A stretch of DNA of 64,000 bases from Nipponacmea schrenckii (GCA_030562195.1 CM060200.1:3844001-3908000); one strand, 5' to 3'; shown: positions 1-13,929, counted from the stretch's first letter. The notes: generated from the letters alone by a model not told the origin. Numbers and translations: made by a program.

Positions 1-62
1 GAAGTTTACTTACGGTGCAGGGTCCATTGATATATAAAATATACTTATACTCACAGGCTGTA

Positions 63-225
63 GCAAATTTGCACCTAGTCCCACCTAGGTGTAAATTTAC
101 TCACATGAGTAAAATTTGCACATTAGTAAATGCGTCCATACGGTCAAATTTCTCATATAAGCAAATTTGCACATGTGCAAAAAAATACATGCTTGTGTAA
201 ATGTCGCCATATGAACAGGGCTTTA
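63..225. repeat. Palindrome-rich repeat fragment at left edge
   Basis: The 10-bp palindrome GCAAATTTGC occurs at 63-72 and 161-170, with variants GTAAATTTAC at 91-100 and AAAATTTGC at 111-119. This clustering of self-complementary words is typical of fold-back or MITE-like repeats. No complete terminal inverted repeats or target duplication could be defined, and part of the element may lie outside the window. The call rests only on the motif clustering. Confidence 0.35.
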
Positions 226-250
226 GACCAGTACTGTGTTCATCGTAGTT

Positions 251-301
251 GCTTGCCAAACTTATAACAGGACTTGATTATGAGTAAATCATAACGACCA
301 G
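251..301 (+). repeat. 51-bp dispersed repeat, copy 1
   Basis: These 51 bases, starting GCTTGCCAAACTTATAACAG and ending ATAACGACCAG, recur without a visible mismatch at 3007-3057 in the same orientation. Unrelated sequence lies on both sides. Exact identity over 51 bp in AT-rich noncoding DNA means a recent duplication or two insertions of one short element. No coding potential is seen. Confidence 0.8.
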
Positions 302-313
302 AATAGTTTTTAT

Positions 314-337
314 AACCCTAACCCTAACCCTAACCCT
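314..337. repeat. Interstitial telomere-like (CCCTAA)n tract
   Basis: Four consecutive CCCTAA-type hexamers (complement TTAGGG) lie here, and a short CCCTAACCC echo follows at about 428-437. TTAGGG is the telomere repeat of molluscs, vertebrates and many other animals. The tract is too short, and too flanked by ordinary sequence, to be a chromosome end. It may be a repair scar or part of a repeat element. Confidence 0.75.
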
Positions 338-3300
338 TGTCCACCTCTTCAAACAATTGCAAGAAAAATTTCCAACAGTTTTAACAAACGATTTAGTTTG
401 CTTAACCGCAATGTTACAACCTACAATCCCTAACCCTTGAGCTGCGAAGCATTTAGTATCCCCTCTAGAATCATAATCAAAGAGCTGATTTCAGCTGTGA
501 AATTTTTCAACCTTTTGTTCTTTGCCTAAAGTTTTAAGTATTATGTCACATACAGCATCTAGTTTGATTCCATTCTAATATGCTTGATATCAAATTCTAA
601 CTATGGCTTTATATAAGTTGTCCACATTTAATTTTCCGAGATAATTCAAAATACTAGTAGGTGTTTTTATATATTGATGCGGACTATTGTGCGACTTCTT
701 CTTAACTTAGAGAAAAAAAAAACAAACAGAATCATATTGTGAAAATTCACATCTTTAAATTAATATATCAATAATATGCACCATTAACAAAATTTGTGAA
801 AATAGTAGGAAGACAAATGCTCTTAATTAGACCAGATAAAAGGTGTTTTGTAACTAATTTGTATGGTCTGCTTACATTACTCCTATACAAAACACTAGCA
901 TAGTTCTAATTAAAGATAGGAAAAAAGTAAAACGGTTTTAGAACTGGCGAATTCACAGGTATAATTGGAGATATGTTTGAAATTTGTATGTTACAATTTT
1001 GAAAAAAAAAGATTGTCACATATATGTTGTTGAAAAGAGAACCAAATACGCATTGCAAATTTTAAAACTCAACTCTTTGTGTACGTTAGAGAATGTGATA
1101 CAGTCGTCAAAGTTTTCATGTCAATTTCGAGATGGCTAAAAAAACCGGAATTTTGTCAACTAATATAAGCATACCTATGGATAGCTAAGGTCAGGGATAT
1201 TCTACATTGAAGGTCATGGTTGTGGCATTCTCTCTGTGTTCTCCAAAATTAAGCTCGATCGATTTTTCATGAAAATTTATTTCTCTATAAAACATTTCAT
1301 TTTTCAAAATATTTAACATTTTAAATTCAATAAGATAAATCCTGTTATAAAGAAAATGAAAAAGGCAATCCGAGGTAAATTGGTCATAAATAAGCTCTAC
1401 AGCTTCCAAACAAATTTTGCCGACATTATGCAATAAGTCTCACTTTCGGGTAACCAAAAATTTCATGTTAGACATTCATTTTTTTATTCCAACCACTTTG
1501 AAGATTTTGGTCGGAACAGATATACCCTATCATTTTCAGCTTAAGCCGAAGAAAAATAAATACTCTTAAGATAACAAAGCTTGTTATCGATTAAAATTGA
1601 TGCCAAGCAAAAACGATGAATACTTAGCCATATGACCATATTTTTTGCCTAACAAGGATGCAATGATTTAAGTTCGTGGACATCGTTTTTATATTTTAAA
1701 CAATAATGTTGGTCGCGGTATTTTTAATCATATGTGATAGAGATAGCGTGACAATCGACATTCCAAAATACTACAATCGATCGATGTAACAGCTTGAAGA
1801 CCCATAAGACAGCTCTCAATTATTTAAGCACAACCCGATGTCATGCGGTTCACACTAATAAAAGTTTGTAAGTTATATCAATAATGTACTATAAGTATAA
1901 ACCCTCTCTGATAAATGTTTCCATTTACCTATTGAATAAATAATCGTCGCAAGAATTAAATAGTTATTTGTGTGCGTTGTATACACGTAGACTATAACGA
2001 TATAGTCATTTAACTGCACATTCATCGAAAGACGTCATTGAACTCTGTATAGGGTGGCTGAGTTCAGATCAGTTAATTCTTAAGTTTGATAAGATGAAAA
2101 TTGTATTCTTCGGATTGCCAATTGTAGATATCCAATTTTCTAAATGGTGAAGATTTGCAATGCTACTTAAGGATATCAACACAATTTGATGGCTATAGTA
2201 AGGGTAATTGATTGCTATGTAACACGTTCTTTTGCGTTATTTCTTATAACAGACAAATTGTGCATTCACCCTATACCGATGAGTCCTATGGGAAATTAAC
2301 GTAAGACACTATTATTGTATTTTTTGTAAAATAAGTGAACAGACAATCGTCTAAATTACCCTAGTATATTGTTTAAATATATGGGTAATAGGGGTTAATC
2401 ACACAAACAGATCACCCTTTTTCTAGACCGGTGCCTCGGGACCTGCAGTTTAAAAACATAAACACTTGTTGTCAATATCCAATACATTACCATCTCCTAT
2501 TAAATCAAACTTATACTAACCTGTATTATTTCAAATACTCTTTATTTCATATTACTTTGCAATATGTTGCTAGTCTGAATAACTTTTTTGTTGTTGTATA
2601 AATCATGTTTTTTATTATTGTATAACATTATAGAGGATATTTATTATGCCACAATATTTTCGTAATTTTATTTATAATAGTAAAGTCCATTTAAGCCGGC
2701 TTCGACTTGGGTTTTATTTTTATTTCCAATCCCGTCTGTCGGACAAAGGGTGTTTTTTTTTTAACCATTGGAATTAGAAATTAAAGCTGAAAATTTGCAG
2801 GATATTCACTACAATTATGGAAGGGTACTTCTTGAGATAACTCCATAACTTGAACATTTTCTCAGTTGAAAAATTGTTTTACAAATCAGTATGTACAATA
2901 CGTATTGCTGTTATTGCGTATATTTTTTTATAGGGCATGTGTGACAATACAGTACGGCAGTTAGTATGGACATACAAAAAGTCATAATAAGTCTCCGGGC
3001 TGGATAGCTTGCCAAACTTATAACAGGACTTGATTATGAGTAAATCATAACGACCAGTGTTCATTCAGTATTTTGTAATTAAGTCTATTTTGAGTTTCCA
3101 TTGATGTCAGTAGAGAATGGTAACCCTCGTTTTTTTAAACTTTATTGAATTGTTTCCAAAACAGTACGATTTTCAAGATATATATATGGAAGCTAAGTTA
3201 TTATTTTATCGTAGTATGTTCCATGTACTGTTCTGTCTTCATATTTATCTCAAAATTTGATCTGTAGGGCCAAATTAGTAAGTTAAGTAATCATGTTAGA

Positions 3301-6300
3301 CAAATATGTGCCCGTTATTTTTGATCAGGTAAAATTCTTACCTGTGTGTGCCATCGTATATATGAAGATATATAAAGTAAGGAGGATCATATTACTGATT
3401 ACATCTGGAGGATCTCACAGTTACATCCAATATATAATACAATAATCATATCTTAGCCCATTCTAAAGAATTCCATTAATCCAGCACTTAGTCGTCCATA
3501 TAATCATTTCTATCAGTATGAATAACACAATAGTCAATCAAGTTAAAACATAACGTCATCAATATACTAAGAAAGCATATTATATATCCATTAACATCGA
3601 TTATTCATATCATAATTATTATATTTAAAATGACCACGTTCACTTTCAGACGTAGTAAATAGACAACTAGATCCTTGAATTTCTGAGGAACTGTTTTAAC
3701 ACATTGATTACTGAACCATTATCTGATTAATTCTATCCTAAGGAGGCTGGTAACGTTGAATTCAATTCACTTTTATTGTTGTCTAATGCAAGTTTTCTAT
3801 CCTAGTCTCTCGTGACAGCAGTTTTCATTCAATCTGAAAAAAAGAAAACGTCAATGTTAAAAAGTGTGGCATTTCACGCTTGCCTTGTCCAATGAATATG
3901 TCCGTATAAAACGTCAATAGGAATAAAGAAATAGGATGATTACAATAAAGAGTCAATATAAAGGCGCAGGGACTGTTTAAAGATTGAGTGAATACAAACG
4001 ATATTTGGGATTGGATTCTCTCAAGAATACATATGCTACGGTATACATTACAATTTTACGTTACATTTCACAATGCAATGACGCAATGCGTTCAATATTA
4101 ATGTCGGTTTGGTTCATTGAGTCCACAATATAGTTGAATAAACACTTGTTTCTTAGGTCAATTCCACTCCAAGATTATAAAGAAACTAGGCTAAACTTGT
4201 TAACCAAATCCTGCATTATACTTATAAGTACCCCTTATTGCGCTTAGTCATTCTACAGGTAGCCTTATTACCTATGTGTGTAAGCAGTTACACGGAAACT
4301 TGACGACCATCGCTACACGCCAGTAAATTAACAAATACAGGAAAGGATGGGTTTCATGCCAGCCTGTCAGTGACGAAGGATGGTGGAACTGACGTGGATA
4401 CAGCGTACATGTTGTTTGAATGGGAGGATACACCAAACCTCTACATTTATACATGTATGATTATTCGTGAAATAGTCCTGACACATACATTGTTAGTGTT
4501 TAGTGATACTTATAAAGTAAATATTGTTATACTTATGTTTCGATACATGGAGAATATTGTAAAATGTATTGTTCAAGACAATTGGACTAAAATTTCATTT
4601 ATTTGCGAGTCAGTTGGAGCAAGTTTTAGACATACCATTCACCCGACCTCCTGGTGCGCCAACTTAATAGAGGCACTAATAAGGCTAATCAGGCAGGATT
4701 TGATCAAGCTTTGTTGCCAGAGGGCTTAGAAATGACTGTGGTGAAATATAAGAACAACATCTATTCCACAAGCATATCTTCTTTTTATTCAATAAGGTCC
4801 CATATTCATAGCAAATGACTGAATCTGAAAGAGTTTAATCAATTGATGAAATTAGCTCAAAGATCACTGTGAACTCATAATGGTCATAATGGCCTCTCAG
4901 TTGGTCATGCTCTGCTTCTAGCACGAATGAGTCCACTTTTAAACAGTCCTTCATGCCATTTAAATTCTGAACCAAACACGTTTGAGTGTATTGAATTATA
5001 CCACACTTTTATAACGAAAACTGTTTTGTGAATCAAGTTCTCTTGGGTATCGTTTCAATGCCAGATCCCGCCATCTAAACTTAACTTGTATCATATAATA
5101 TCCACAAACATGGTCCACCAGGGTTCGTTTAATTCATCGTCTGGTATTCAATACCATCAAATGACTTTAAAATTTGTTTGTTATTTGTGTAAGACACTGA
5201 ACTATAATTCTGTTATATAACATAACACTGAAAACGATGTATCAATAGTCATATGGTTACTGAAAAAATATTTTTAACCCTTTACTTTTGTACTTCTGAT
5301 TATATCTTATGATATTTTTATATTGTAATGAATAGATCGTAGAATTATTATTAGAGTAAGTTTGGTGATGCCAATTTGTATAGTAAATTGTGTATATTAT
5401 GACGAGTCATTGTGTCATCATAGAAAAATGTCGCCCTATCCTTATTGAGTGCCACCTCATCAAATGTTGTTCTTCTTCGTCAGCACCAACCAGAGCAAAG
5501 CCCAAATCTCTATTTCTATTAATACTTAAAATTATAGATTCATTATCATTTCATTTTGGGCACTTTTGACGTGACATAATAAAAGTTAGGCCGTAATGAT
5601 AATTTATTATCTTTCTTCATAGTTCGCATAATTGGGTTTTTATCTTAGTAAAAGGATGTGGTAGAAATATGATCATTTTCAATTTAATATAGTGCTATGT
5701 GACAGAACATGTCATTAAAAGAGATGGGATGCTTGAACCGACCGAATGAATTGAAAGCTTTTAGATGTTTGATTTGATAATTGATAATAACATGATTACA
5801 AAATTACACAATTACGCCTATCTGATATATATTCACCCTACAAAACATACTTTGATTTCTTTGACATTTCATTCCGGTAATTTTTTTTCTCAATTGTTTT
5901 TATTTTTAGGCGACAATTAGGTTGGAATTTTGATAAGAATATTCACCGATCTGTCAATATGTCTGTGATTGTGTTAGTGAATCTTTTAAATTTAAAAAAT
6001 GTTACTTCGTCCAGATTTGCTAATAGTTTAGAAACTATTCAAATAACAGTTGACAATTTTATATACAGGGATTTGTCGTAAGAATAATTTCGCAGCTTAG
6101 ATATGTCATAAATATTTATTCTTCTCTGAATTTTCCAATTCTCTCTTCATAACTGCCCGTCTCAAACACTTTCAACGTCAAGTTTTTCGAACTGAATGAT
6201 ACACAACCCAATACAATATTGCCACAAACGGTATCCACTTTTGTATATAATCCTTCCCAATGATATATAATTTATAAATGTATATTCTCTGTTCACAAAG

Positions 6301-9300
6301 AAAGAAAATAGGTATCTACTCATCGGAATACATATACTGTGCATGTATAACAAATACTTTTTGTTTACACTCATTCTTACCTCTATACTAAATCTTCCTT
6401 ACCACAAAATCATTTTAAAAAAGGAACAAATGTATCCCCTTCTCCCTATACATATTTGCCTCAATTTCTCAGATAGCACATTTCATTCATATAAACAAAA
6501 ATATATACAATAGCATGAATTGTGGGTGAATAACGACACATACTATAAAATGTTTTTAAATATAAAATTCTAAGCCTTATATTATATTAGTGAAAATAAT
6601 TATCATGGTTAAATATACAGTAGATAGTTCAACTTCAATTACTTACCACTAAACTGATAATTGAACTAATTTTCCTCTATCTATGTGCGATGTAGTATAT
6701 ATCCAACTGTTGCTACATAAAAAATAACTCGAAACCTCGTAGTTTCGGCACCATGGTACCAACGACTAACAGCGTTCACTAATACTAGTAATGATACTAA
6801 AGTCGGTGGTATTATAATATAGCTATCTTGACAATCCAATATTCTCAGTCATACCATCTATATATGTATACTTGTGTATGTTGGTTCAAGTATATTCCCA
6901 GGACACGACACACACAACTTTACTAGCAGAATGATCAAGCTATTTGGTTTGTTCAAACTCCCAAATAACGCGCCTGCTTCCGCTCCATAGATACACAATC
7001 CAATTCCTGTGCTGTGACGAAATGAAATATGATTTAGAATGTCGTATATTGTAGACTACAAACATTAAATACAAGTAAACTTTCTTAATATGAAGAGAGA
7101 AGAGTGGCAAACGTTAGAGCCAGATACGCTCACTAATCTAACTCGATCGTTTTCTTGAATATAAGACAAAGCATGCAATGGTATTTCTTAAATTGTCTCG
7201 TGGACAAAGTATTAAGTCAAAAATAACTGATTTCTGAAACGAAATTATTGTTACAAGACCTAACATGCAAATTTAAAACATGTTGCATTGTGTATGACCA
7301 AGAATTTAAGAATATATTTTCATATACATAGATTTATAAACGTCATTTCAAAGCATTTATAGTTGTTATTTTTAAGTAATAGGACTGATTATTGGCCAAC
7401 CAGACATCCTTTGTAGACACGCAGTTCCGATACCCGATAAACTACCATAATACATTTCAGAGATCACCGACTATCTTCACGGCTATTTAGACACGTTCAA
7501 CCGACACAAAGCTCTGCTTAGATTAATCCTGAAGACTGAGTTAATATCCTGGAATATCTCACCAACTGGATCAATGTTTTCAATCGGTAACAATGGCTGA
7601 TTTTAACCCATTTACTACGAGTAAATTATGATGTATTTACTCTTATACAACATATTCTTCTCTGTTCAGTTTCAATCAATCGCTTTCACGTCTTGTCAAA
7701 TATAAGACACTATGCAACACATTACTAACCACAACATACACCTCACCAATGACTATACAGCAATCTCAAATCTCTTCATAGAAATGGGTCTATTCTGATA
7801 CATGTTTGCTTACAGAATATAAATGATTATTTTTTTTATCATATTCACCAACACATTATTATGATGAAATGTGTTCACTGAAAAATTAACTTACCATGTG
7901 TATAGTATGTATTACAACGATATAGGAGACTGGCACAGAGATGGACACAATTTAGCCTTACGATAGAAGACACCAAGAGTATGAATTCCCCTACACTCCT
8001 TAGATTTTTAACTATCTGATTCATGTCTGAAAAGGTTACTGTCTTGGTCATATATAGTAAGTATATAGAAACCCAAGTTCGGCAGTCACTACCTTGGCTA
8101 ATAAAATAAATTGTCTGCCTACATGGCTCAACATGACATTAATCTTGGCCCATACATAAAATATCGTATCTACCTAGCAGACAGGTTGTGACGAGGGCAC
8201 TGAGCAACACTGATCTGTGCTTAGGTGTGATTTTCTGTTCAAAAGAGCTACAAAAAGATCATATGTTTTAATGGTATTCCAACGTGATTAAAATCAGTTT
8301 ACTTTCAATTGTATGACCAGAAAAAAAACAAATGCTCCTACAATGCTAAAGTATGGCAACGCACATTAAATTTGCATGTATAAGTGTCGTACTTGATTTC
8401 GGAATAAAGATAGCGTGTTGTTTAAGTGTGTTACATGAAGATCTAGTACAAAAAAAAGACAACTAATGATCATAGGTAAGACACAGTGTCCTTTTCTGTG
8501 GCTAGACCACCCACAACCGTCAAGCATATAATATACATTTTGCTGGAAAGCATTAAACTACTAAAATCAAGTGAGAACACGAGATGTGGATCTGGACAAT
8601 ATGCTGGATCATGATTATAAACTAAACAAGAATATGGTCCTATCTAATATTAAGTCCATTGGGGCAATACAATGATTATATGTGGAATACACAGGTAAAT
8701 GTGTATTAGATAGAATGATCTATATTCCTGCGATTAAATACATGGCCACCAAAAAGAATATTAACATTTACTGCAATACTCTACCGTATCAATCTCTGGC
8801 ATCGAACATCTATAGATATATTCAAACTTCAAAATGTGCATGCTAAGCATTAGTTGTTAACCCTTTTCTTTTTATCACCCATTCAGGATCTAACTAAATA
8901 GAACGACTTATATTATAAAGCAACTATTTCTAATTAACACTCCCCCCCCCCAAAAAAAAACCAGCTAGAATAATGCCAACATTTAAGAATTCTTCGACCG
9001 GTCTTGCGTTTAAAAAGTCCTACAAATTGTTTTCGAGTATTTTTGTCATTTTAATCTTTTATAAGTTTGCGTTAATTAAACTTAATTGAACTCTTCTCAC
9101 TCTATATCATGGCCTCGGGGTTTAATTCGCGTGATGATGGTCATATCTAAAGTTTCAGAGATAAAGAAATAACATGCTTGACCAGAAACTTGTCATGAAA
9201 TATATCATCAACCGTATATGGAATGATGTTATTAACACTATTTCAGAGATAGTCCATTTCCAAATACCACTGTTTCTAACATGAAGAGTGATAAGAAGTA

Positions 9301-11700
9301 GAGATATCTCCCACTTGAGGTTTATATAATGGCGTTAGATGAAATGAAATTAGAAATAAATTCTCCGTAAGATTGGAAAAGTCTATGTAATCTCTCACTT
9401 AAAATATAAAGGTTTCAAACACACAAGGAATTAAATTAAGGAAATAAATAAAATATTATATTACGCATATTCTATCCTCACCACGTAACTATCTCTGAAA
9501 CCAACTATCGTTTTACATGTTTTCTGTATTTGATACGTCTTATAAAAAGGCGGAAATAAGCCCTTAAAATTAAACATCATAAGGTATGTTCCTTTCACCT
9601 ACATATGCTTGAAAATGGCAATTTATGTACCACATACATAATTATATACGTAATGCCTTGCGACGGATTTTCCTCAAACTACTGGTCACCAAATAGACTT
9701 CAAAATTTCATAATACATTGAAACTTAGAAAACGTTCGAGGACGTTTGATGTTTTTTTTAAAACTCAATCTACGACTCCTAGAACTAGCATCAATGAATT
9801 ATTGAGAAGAAAGTTCCCATAATGTTAGCAGTACATCCTATCAGTAAAACTGAAACAATACACAGGCATTTTAATACACTTGATTTATTTGCAAGTTTGG
9901 ATTGATTGGTTTGCCATAATCACAACTATTGACATTATTAGCACAGCATGTTTAAACGATGCAAGTCAAGCATATCTCCTGAAACAAGATAACGTCATCT
10001 TAATTGGCTAGATCATATTCTGGGAAACTACAATTGGATATTTTCAATAGTTGGAATCAATGGTCTCTATATGGAAACAATTATCAAAGAGTTCCGGATA
10101 TTAAATGATTGTATATAAATCTGCTGATAATGGTAAAAGTTTCTCAGTCTTATTATCAATATCGAAATCAATTAGAAAACAGTAAAAATAATTTGAGATC
10201 AATGACGGTGCTTGAAGATCAATAGAATTTTTTATTGAATATCATTCAAAGTCTTTTCAATTACTCGATCTACTTGTACAAGATAAAAAGATATATTAAT
10301 TGATTTCCTATAGATGTATTTTTTCTGGTTCCCCAACACACAAGGTCAGCGATAAAAGTCAGCAAATTAAGCAGGGAACAAATTCACCGATCAGTAAGAT
10401 TTCTCTTTTTATGACCATTTTAACATTTGCCTTTAAACTTACCAACTTGCTAAGTGTGTTTTTTTTTTAAATATTAGGGTCCAGTTATCGTCTAATTTCA
10501 ACGGCGAGGGAACATGCATCTGTCACTTGCGTATGAAAGTGACTCAATAAACGCCTGAGTTTTTATTAACATCAAATTGTGATCAGAAAACGATGTCACA
10601 CTTTCGATATGTATATTATGCCTAAACATCAGAGCTTACTGTACTCATTCGCACTCATTGTCAGAGACCGTTAATGCAAGCTACATTTAATGTGATTTTG
10701 AGATCCTCATACATTAAAATCGATTTGGCACAAGTCAATAATAATTACCTTCTATACAATTCAAGTAAACAATAGTGTCATATTTAAATAGAATGCTGTC
10801 AGAATGACAATAAGAAATATTATACATATATTGCACATAAAATTTACTGCTGAGTTTTTCAGTTTTTGGTCTTTATTTAGAAATCCAAATTATACTTTGG
10901 AAGTAATTTACATCATTTATCTAGAAAATAATTTAGCTTCAATATATTGTTGATCATTGTTGAATTAATCTCCCATAGCTATCTATTCGTGGACTATTGT
11001 TGAAGCCCTAAAAATATCATTACTAGAATAGAATTTAGTCCGTTTAGATGTTGTATGGGCTTTTCTATTGACCATTACATCCAAAATCCCTTATTTTCTT
11101 AAGATATTTCTATAGTGCATTTGAATAAATGAAACCCATTACACTTTTGTTACAATATCTCCACGTAAAGACTGTCCTGGTGGCCTATGATTATGGATGG
11201 CCCATGTATTCTCACTGTGTCATGACATTAATGTCTGTGAATTCCTACAGAACGAATAAAATAACGATAATGATAAGTTTGATTTTCACATAATTAGGTG
11301 TCTTTCACGTTATAATTATCAGTATTGGAAAGACGATTGATTTATAAATATTTACTATATAATTATATCAGTCAGTATATACTGAACGTGTCTCTAACGC
11401 TGATTCTAATCAATGCATTTAATGAAGTATTAAAGTATCCCACTTACGTCCTGCTCTTGAATCAGCAAGATTGTTCAATAATCTTGGAGTATGTATTCAT
11501 GTATTTATTTCCTTTAAACAATAATAACCTCTTAGACATGTCGCGTTTATTGATGATAAACTTACAAGTCTGAAGTCTGGAGAGTTGCTAATGTAATAGT
11601 AATATTGACAGCAATGTACACAGCTTGCTGACAATTTGCTGTTGAACATAACGTAATCATCAATTTCCAAAGCATCAATTTCCTTTAGGTATTCGATACA
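338..11700. other. Long stretch without a recognisable gene
   Basis: I see only short open frames here, none above about 120 codons, with ordinary AT-rich residue composition and no recognisable domain. No spliced gene of the downstream family, tRNA or rRNA was found by reading. Simple tracts occur, for example a poly-C/poly-A run near 8940-8960. Exons of an unknown gene with long introns could be missed by eye. Confidence 0.5.
3007..3057 (+). repeat. 51-bp dispersed repeat, copy 2
   Basis: This is the second copy of the 51-bp block found at 251-301, in the same orientation. The words flanking the two copies are different, so the duplicated unit appears to be just this block. Confidence 0.8.
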
Positions 11701-11707
11701 AATGTTA

Positions 11708-11752
11708 AAGTAATGAAAAGATTATCCTGCAAGTGGTATCTTTTCATTACTT
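11708..11752. repeat. Perfect 15-bp inverted repeat (hairpin)
   Basis: AAGTAATGAAAAGAT at 11708-11722 is followed, after a 15-base loop, by its exact reverse complement at 11738-11752. In a single strand it would form a 15-bp stem. No gene or terminator context is evident. It may be the core of a degraded fold-back element. Confidence 0.7.
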
Positions 11753-12008
11753 CGAACAATTGTAAATAAGTTTAAGAAGAACATGGTAATGATCGAATAT
11801 TGGTAATGAGCAATATATGTAGTCAAATGGTGCACAGAGGTGGGGCAAAAGCAATTTTATACAGTACCTGTATTGTGTACATGTTCAGCAAAGTAAGTTG
11901 GGCAAGAACAATTAAATTAGTTTTGATCTATATAAAGTTTGATAGTGGACAGGTTTTGCAAGAATTGTGATGATGTACAGTTTGGGTAAGACATTTAATA
12001 AGTATAAC

Positions 12009-12182
12009 TAAATCTATAATAAATCACGCTAAATAAAGTTTATAGATTCTAAAATTATCAAAACATTCCATCAGACATACAACCACTATATATGCCAATC
12101 AAATTATAAAATTATCAACTCTCATAGAACTTTCTTCTTCTAATTCAATTTTATTCCTACTTATATTTTCACTCGGTTTTTA
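12009..12182 (+). repeat. Dispersed repeat pair, left copy
   Basis: About 170 bp beginning TAAATCTATAATAAATCACG reappear at 14387-14552 in the same orientation with scattered substitutions. Shared landmarks in order include AAATAAAGTTTATAGATTCTAAA, ATCAGACATACA, ACTATA and ATGCCAATC. The two copies bracket the 52-bp minisatellite. Neither copy has a convincing open frame. They are probably two insertions of one repeat family, or the ends of a larger element. Confidence 0.75.
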
Positions 12183-12309
12183 CTTTACGTATTGTGAAAA
12201 GGTACATTGAGAACGTTACCTGCAGGCAACCCGAAACGTAGTGTTTAAAGAAATAAATAGAAGATTCTATCCATATAATTGTTTTCCTTTAAAATATTGT
12301 GATTTTATG

Positions 12310-12700
12310 AAGCGTAGCGTTAGTGTGGCATTAGCGTGGTGGAAACGCATGGACATTGTGCTGTGGTCACCAATGATTGTTAGTATCGCGAAAGTCGTTT
12401 TATTAACATCGCAACATCTCCACAACACGCGTGGCCAAAAGTGTTACAAAAATGGATCACTTGCAACCGCATCTTCAGTGCGTACTGACCACCTACGCGT
12501 TCCTATACAATTAGAAAACGCATGGTAAGAGTTCCCATAAGCGAGGTGAAAACGGCGAAAAAACTCCAGCGAATGCACACATCTCAAAAGAAACTCCATA
12601 AGCACCTAAAAGGCGTGGCGGGAGCGCCATAATAACGCATTATGATCGCATAGGTCGTGATATGAGCGAGCCTGTTTAAGCCTTTTAATTTTGGTCGTAA
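12310..12700. repeat. CpG-rich island of foreign composition beside the minisatellite
   Basis: This stretch has far more CG dinucleotides and higher GC than the surrounding DNA, with words such as GCGTGGCGGGAGCG and ACGCGTGGCC. It contains a 95-codon frame (12241-12528) with no recognisable domain. CpG richness in an otherwise CpG-poor genome suggests either a young mobile element not yet eroded or a small unmethylated island. No terminal repeats were identified, so the class is left open. Confidence 0.35.
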
Positions 12701-12702
12701 TA

Positions 12703-13490
12703 TGTAAAGTCTGGTGGCATACAGGTTGAGTAGATGAATAAGTAGGGAGAATATATAAAGTTTGATGGTATACAGGTTGAGCACGATGAATAAGCAGGGA
12801 GAATATATAAAGTTTGATGGTATACAGGTTGAGCACGATGAATAAGCAGGGAGAATATATAAAGTTTGATGGTATACAGGTTGAGCACGATGAATAAGCA
12901 GGGAGAATATATAAAGTTTGATGGTATACAGGTTGAGCACGATGAATAAGTAGGGAGAATATATAAAGTTTGATGGTATACAGGTTGAGCACGATGAATA
13001 AGCAGGGAGAATATATAAAGTTTGATGGTATACAGGTTGAGCACGATGAATAAGCAGGGAGAATATATAAAGTTTGATGGTATACAGGTTGAGCACGATG
13101 AATAAGTAGGGAGAATATATTAAGTTTGATGGTATACAGGTTGAGCACGATGAATAAGTAGGGAGAATATATAAAGTTTGATGGTATACAGGTTGAGCAC
13201 GATGAATAAGTAGGGGGAATATATTAAGTTTGATGGTATACAGGTTGAGCACGATGAATAAGCAGGGAGAATATATTAAGTTTGATGGTATACAGGTTGA
13301 GCACGATGAATAAGTAGGGAGAATATATAAAGTTTGATGGTATACAGGTTGAGCACGATGAATAAGTAGGGAGAATATATAAAGTTTGATGGTATACAGG
13401 TTGAGCACGATGAATAAGTAGGGAGAATATATTAAGTTTGATGGTATATAGCTTGAGCACGATGAATAAGTAGGGGGTTGAGCACGATGA
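12703..13490. repeat. 52-bp minisatellite array, about 15 copies
   Basis: The word ACAGGTTGAG recurs at 12721, 12772, 12824, 12876, 12928, 12980, 13032, 13084, 13136, 13188, 13240, 13292, 13344 and 13396, and in altered form at 13448. This gives a 52-bp period (51 for the first unit). Units differ mainly at a TAAGCAGGG/TAAGTAGGG site and at ATATAAAG/ATATTAAG. Because 52 is not a multiple of three and the unit lacks minus-strand stops in every phase, the array is open in all three minus frames for hundreds of codons. I treat that as a property of the repeat, not a gene. Copies are homogeneous, so the array is young or kept uniform. Confidence 0.95.
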
Positions 13491-13715
13491 ATAGGAAGTG
13501 AGAATAAGTTCGATGTTGTACATCGGGCAAGGAGTATAAACAAAACAATATGTTTAGCAAGAAGAATAAACAAGAAAGATATATTAAGTTTGGCGGTGTA
13601 CATGTTGGACAAAAATAAACAACAACAACAATATATAAAGTTAAGTGGTGTACATATTGGACAAGAAGAATAAACAAGAATTATATATTAATTTGATGCT
13701 GTACATGTTGGACTA
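13491..13715. repeat. Degenerate right flank of the 52-bp array
   Basis: Diverged units continue past the uniform array. The core TTGATG/TTGGCG-GT-GTACAT followed by GGACAAGAAGAATAAACAA recurs around 13590, 13645 and 13695 with length changes. This looks like the older edge of the minisatellite, as expected when homogenisation is strongest in the array centre. Confidence 0.6.
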
Positions 13716-13886
13716 GATCCATATTAATAACAATTATGTATCATTAATAATCGAAATGAACACGTGCTACCTGCAGAAAATGCAGTTTTATATTTCACGA
13801 TATCCAATACTAGAGTTTTGTTGAGGAACCACATTTAATAAGCATCTAAATTGACAATAGAACAACATGCTAGTTTGATAACAAAC

Positions 13887-13929
13887 ATGAGAAGAGTCTG
13901 GTTCTTATATTGCTTGCTGATCTTAGCAG
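13887..13929 (+). CDS. Possible orphan signal-peptide exon
   Basis: ATG at 13887 opens 14 codons, MRRVWFLYCLLILA, plus one base, ending exactly at a GTAAAC donor (13930). A basic start, a hydrophobic core and a phase-1 exit are what every receptor gene in the 25-64 kb cluster shows for its first exon. No matching second exon was recognised in the following kilobases. It could be the first exon of an unseen gene, a relic, or chance. The frame also stays open through the donor to 14048. Confidence 0.25.

Noticed and set aside
4370..4729. 119-codon frame as a gene
   Set aside because: Composition is ordinary for translated AT-rich DNA, and no domain, signal peptide or splice context is visible.
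12703..13490. CRISPR-like array
   Set aside because: Units abut with no unique spacers, and the genome is clearly eukaryotic with spliced genes.
12584..13612. Long minus-strand open frames (342, 180, 119, 99 and 81 codons) as repeat-protein genes
   Set aside because: All are one 52-bp minisatellite read in different phases. The peptide has no independent support, so it is reported as a repeat and an open question only.
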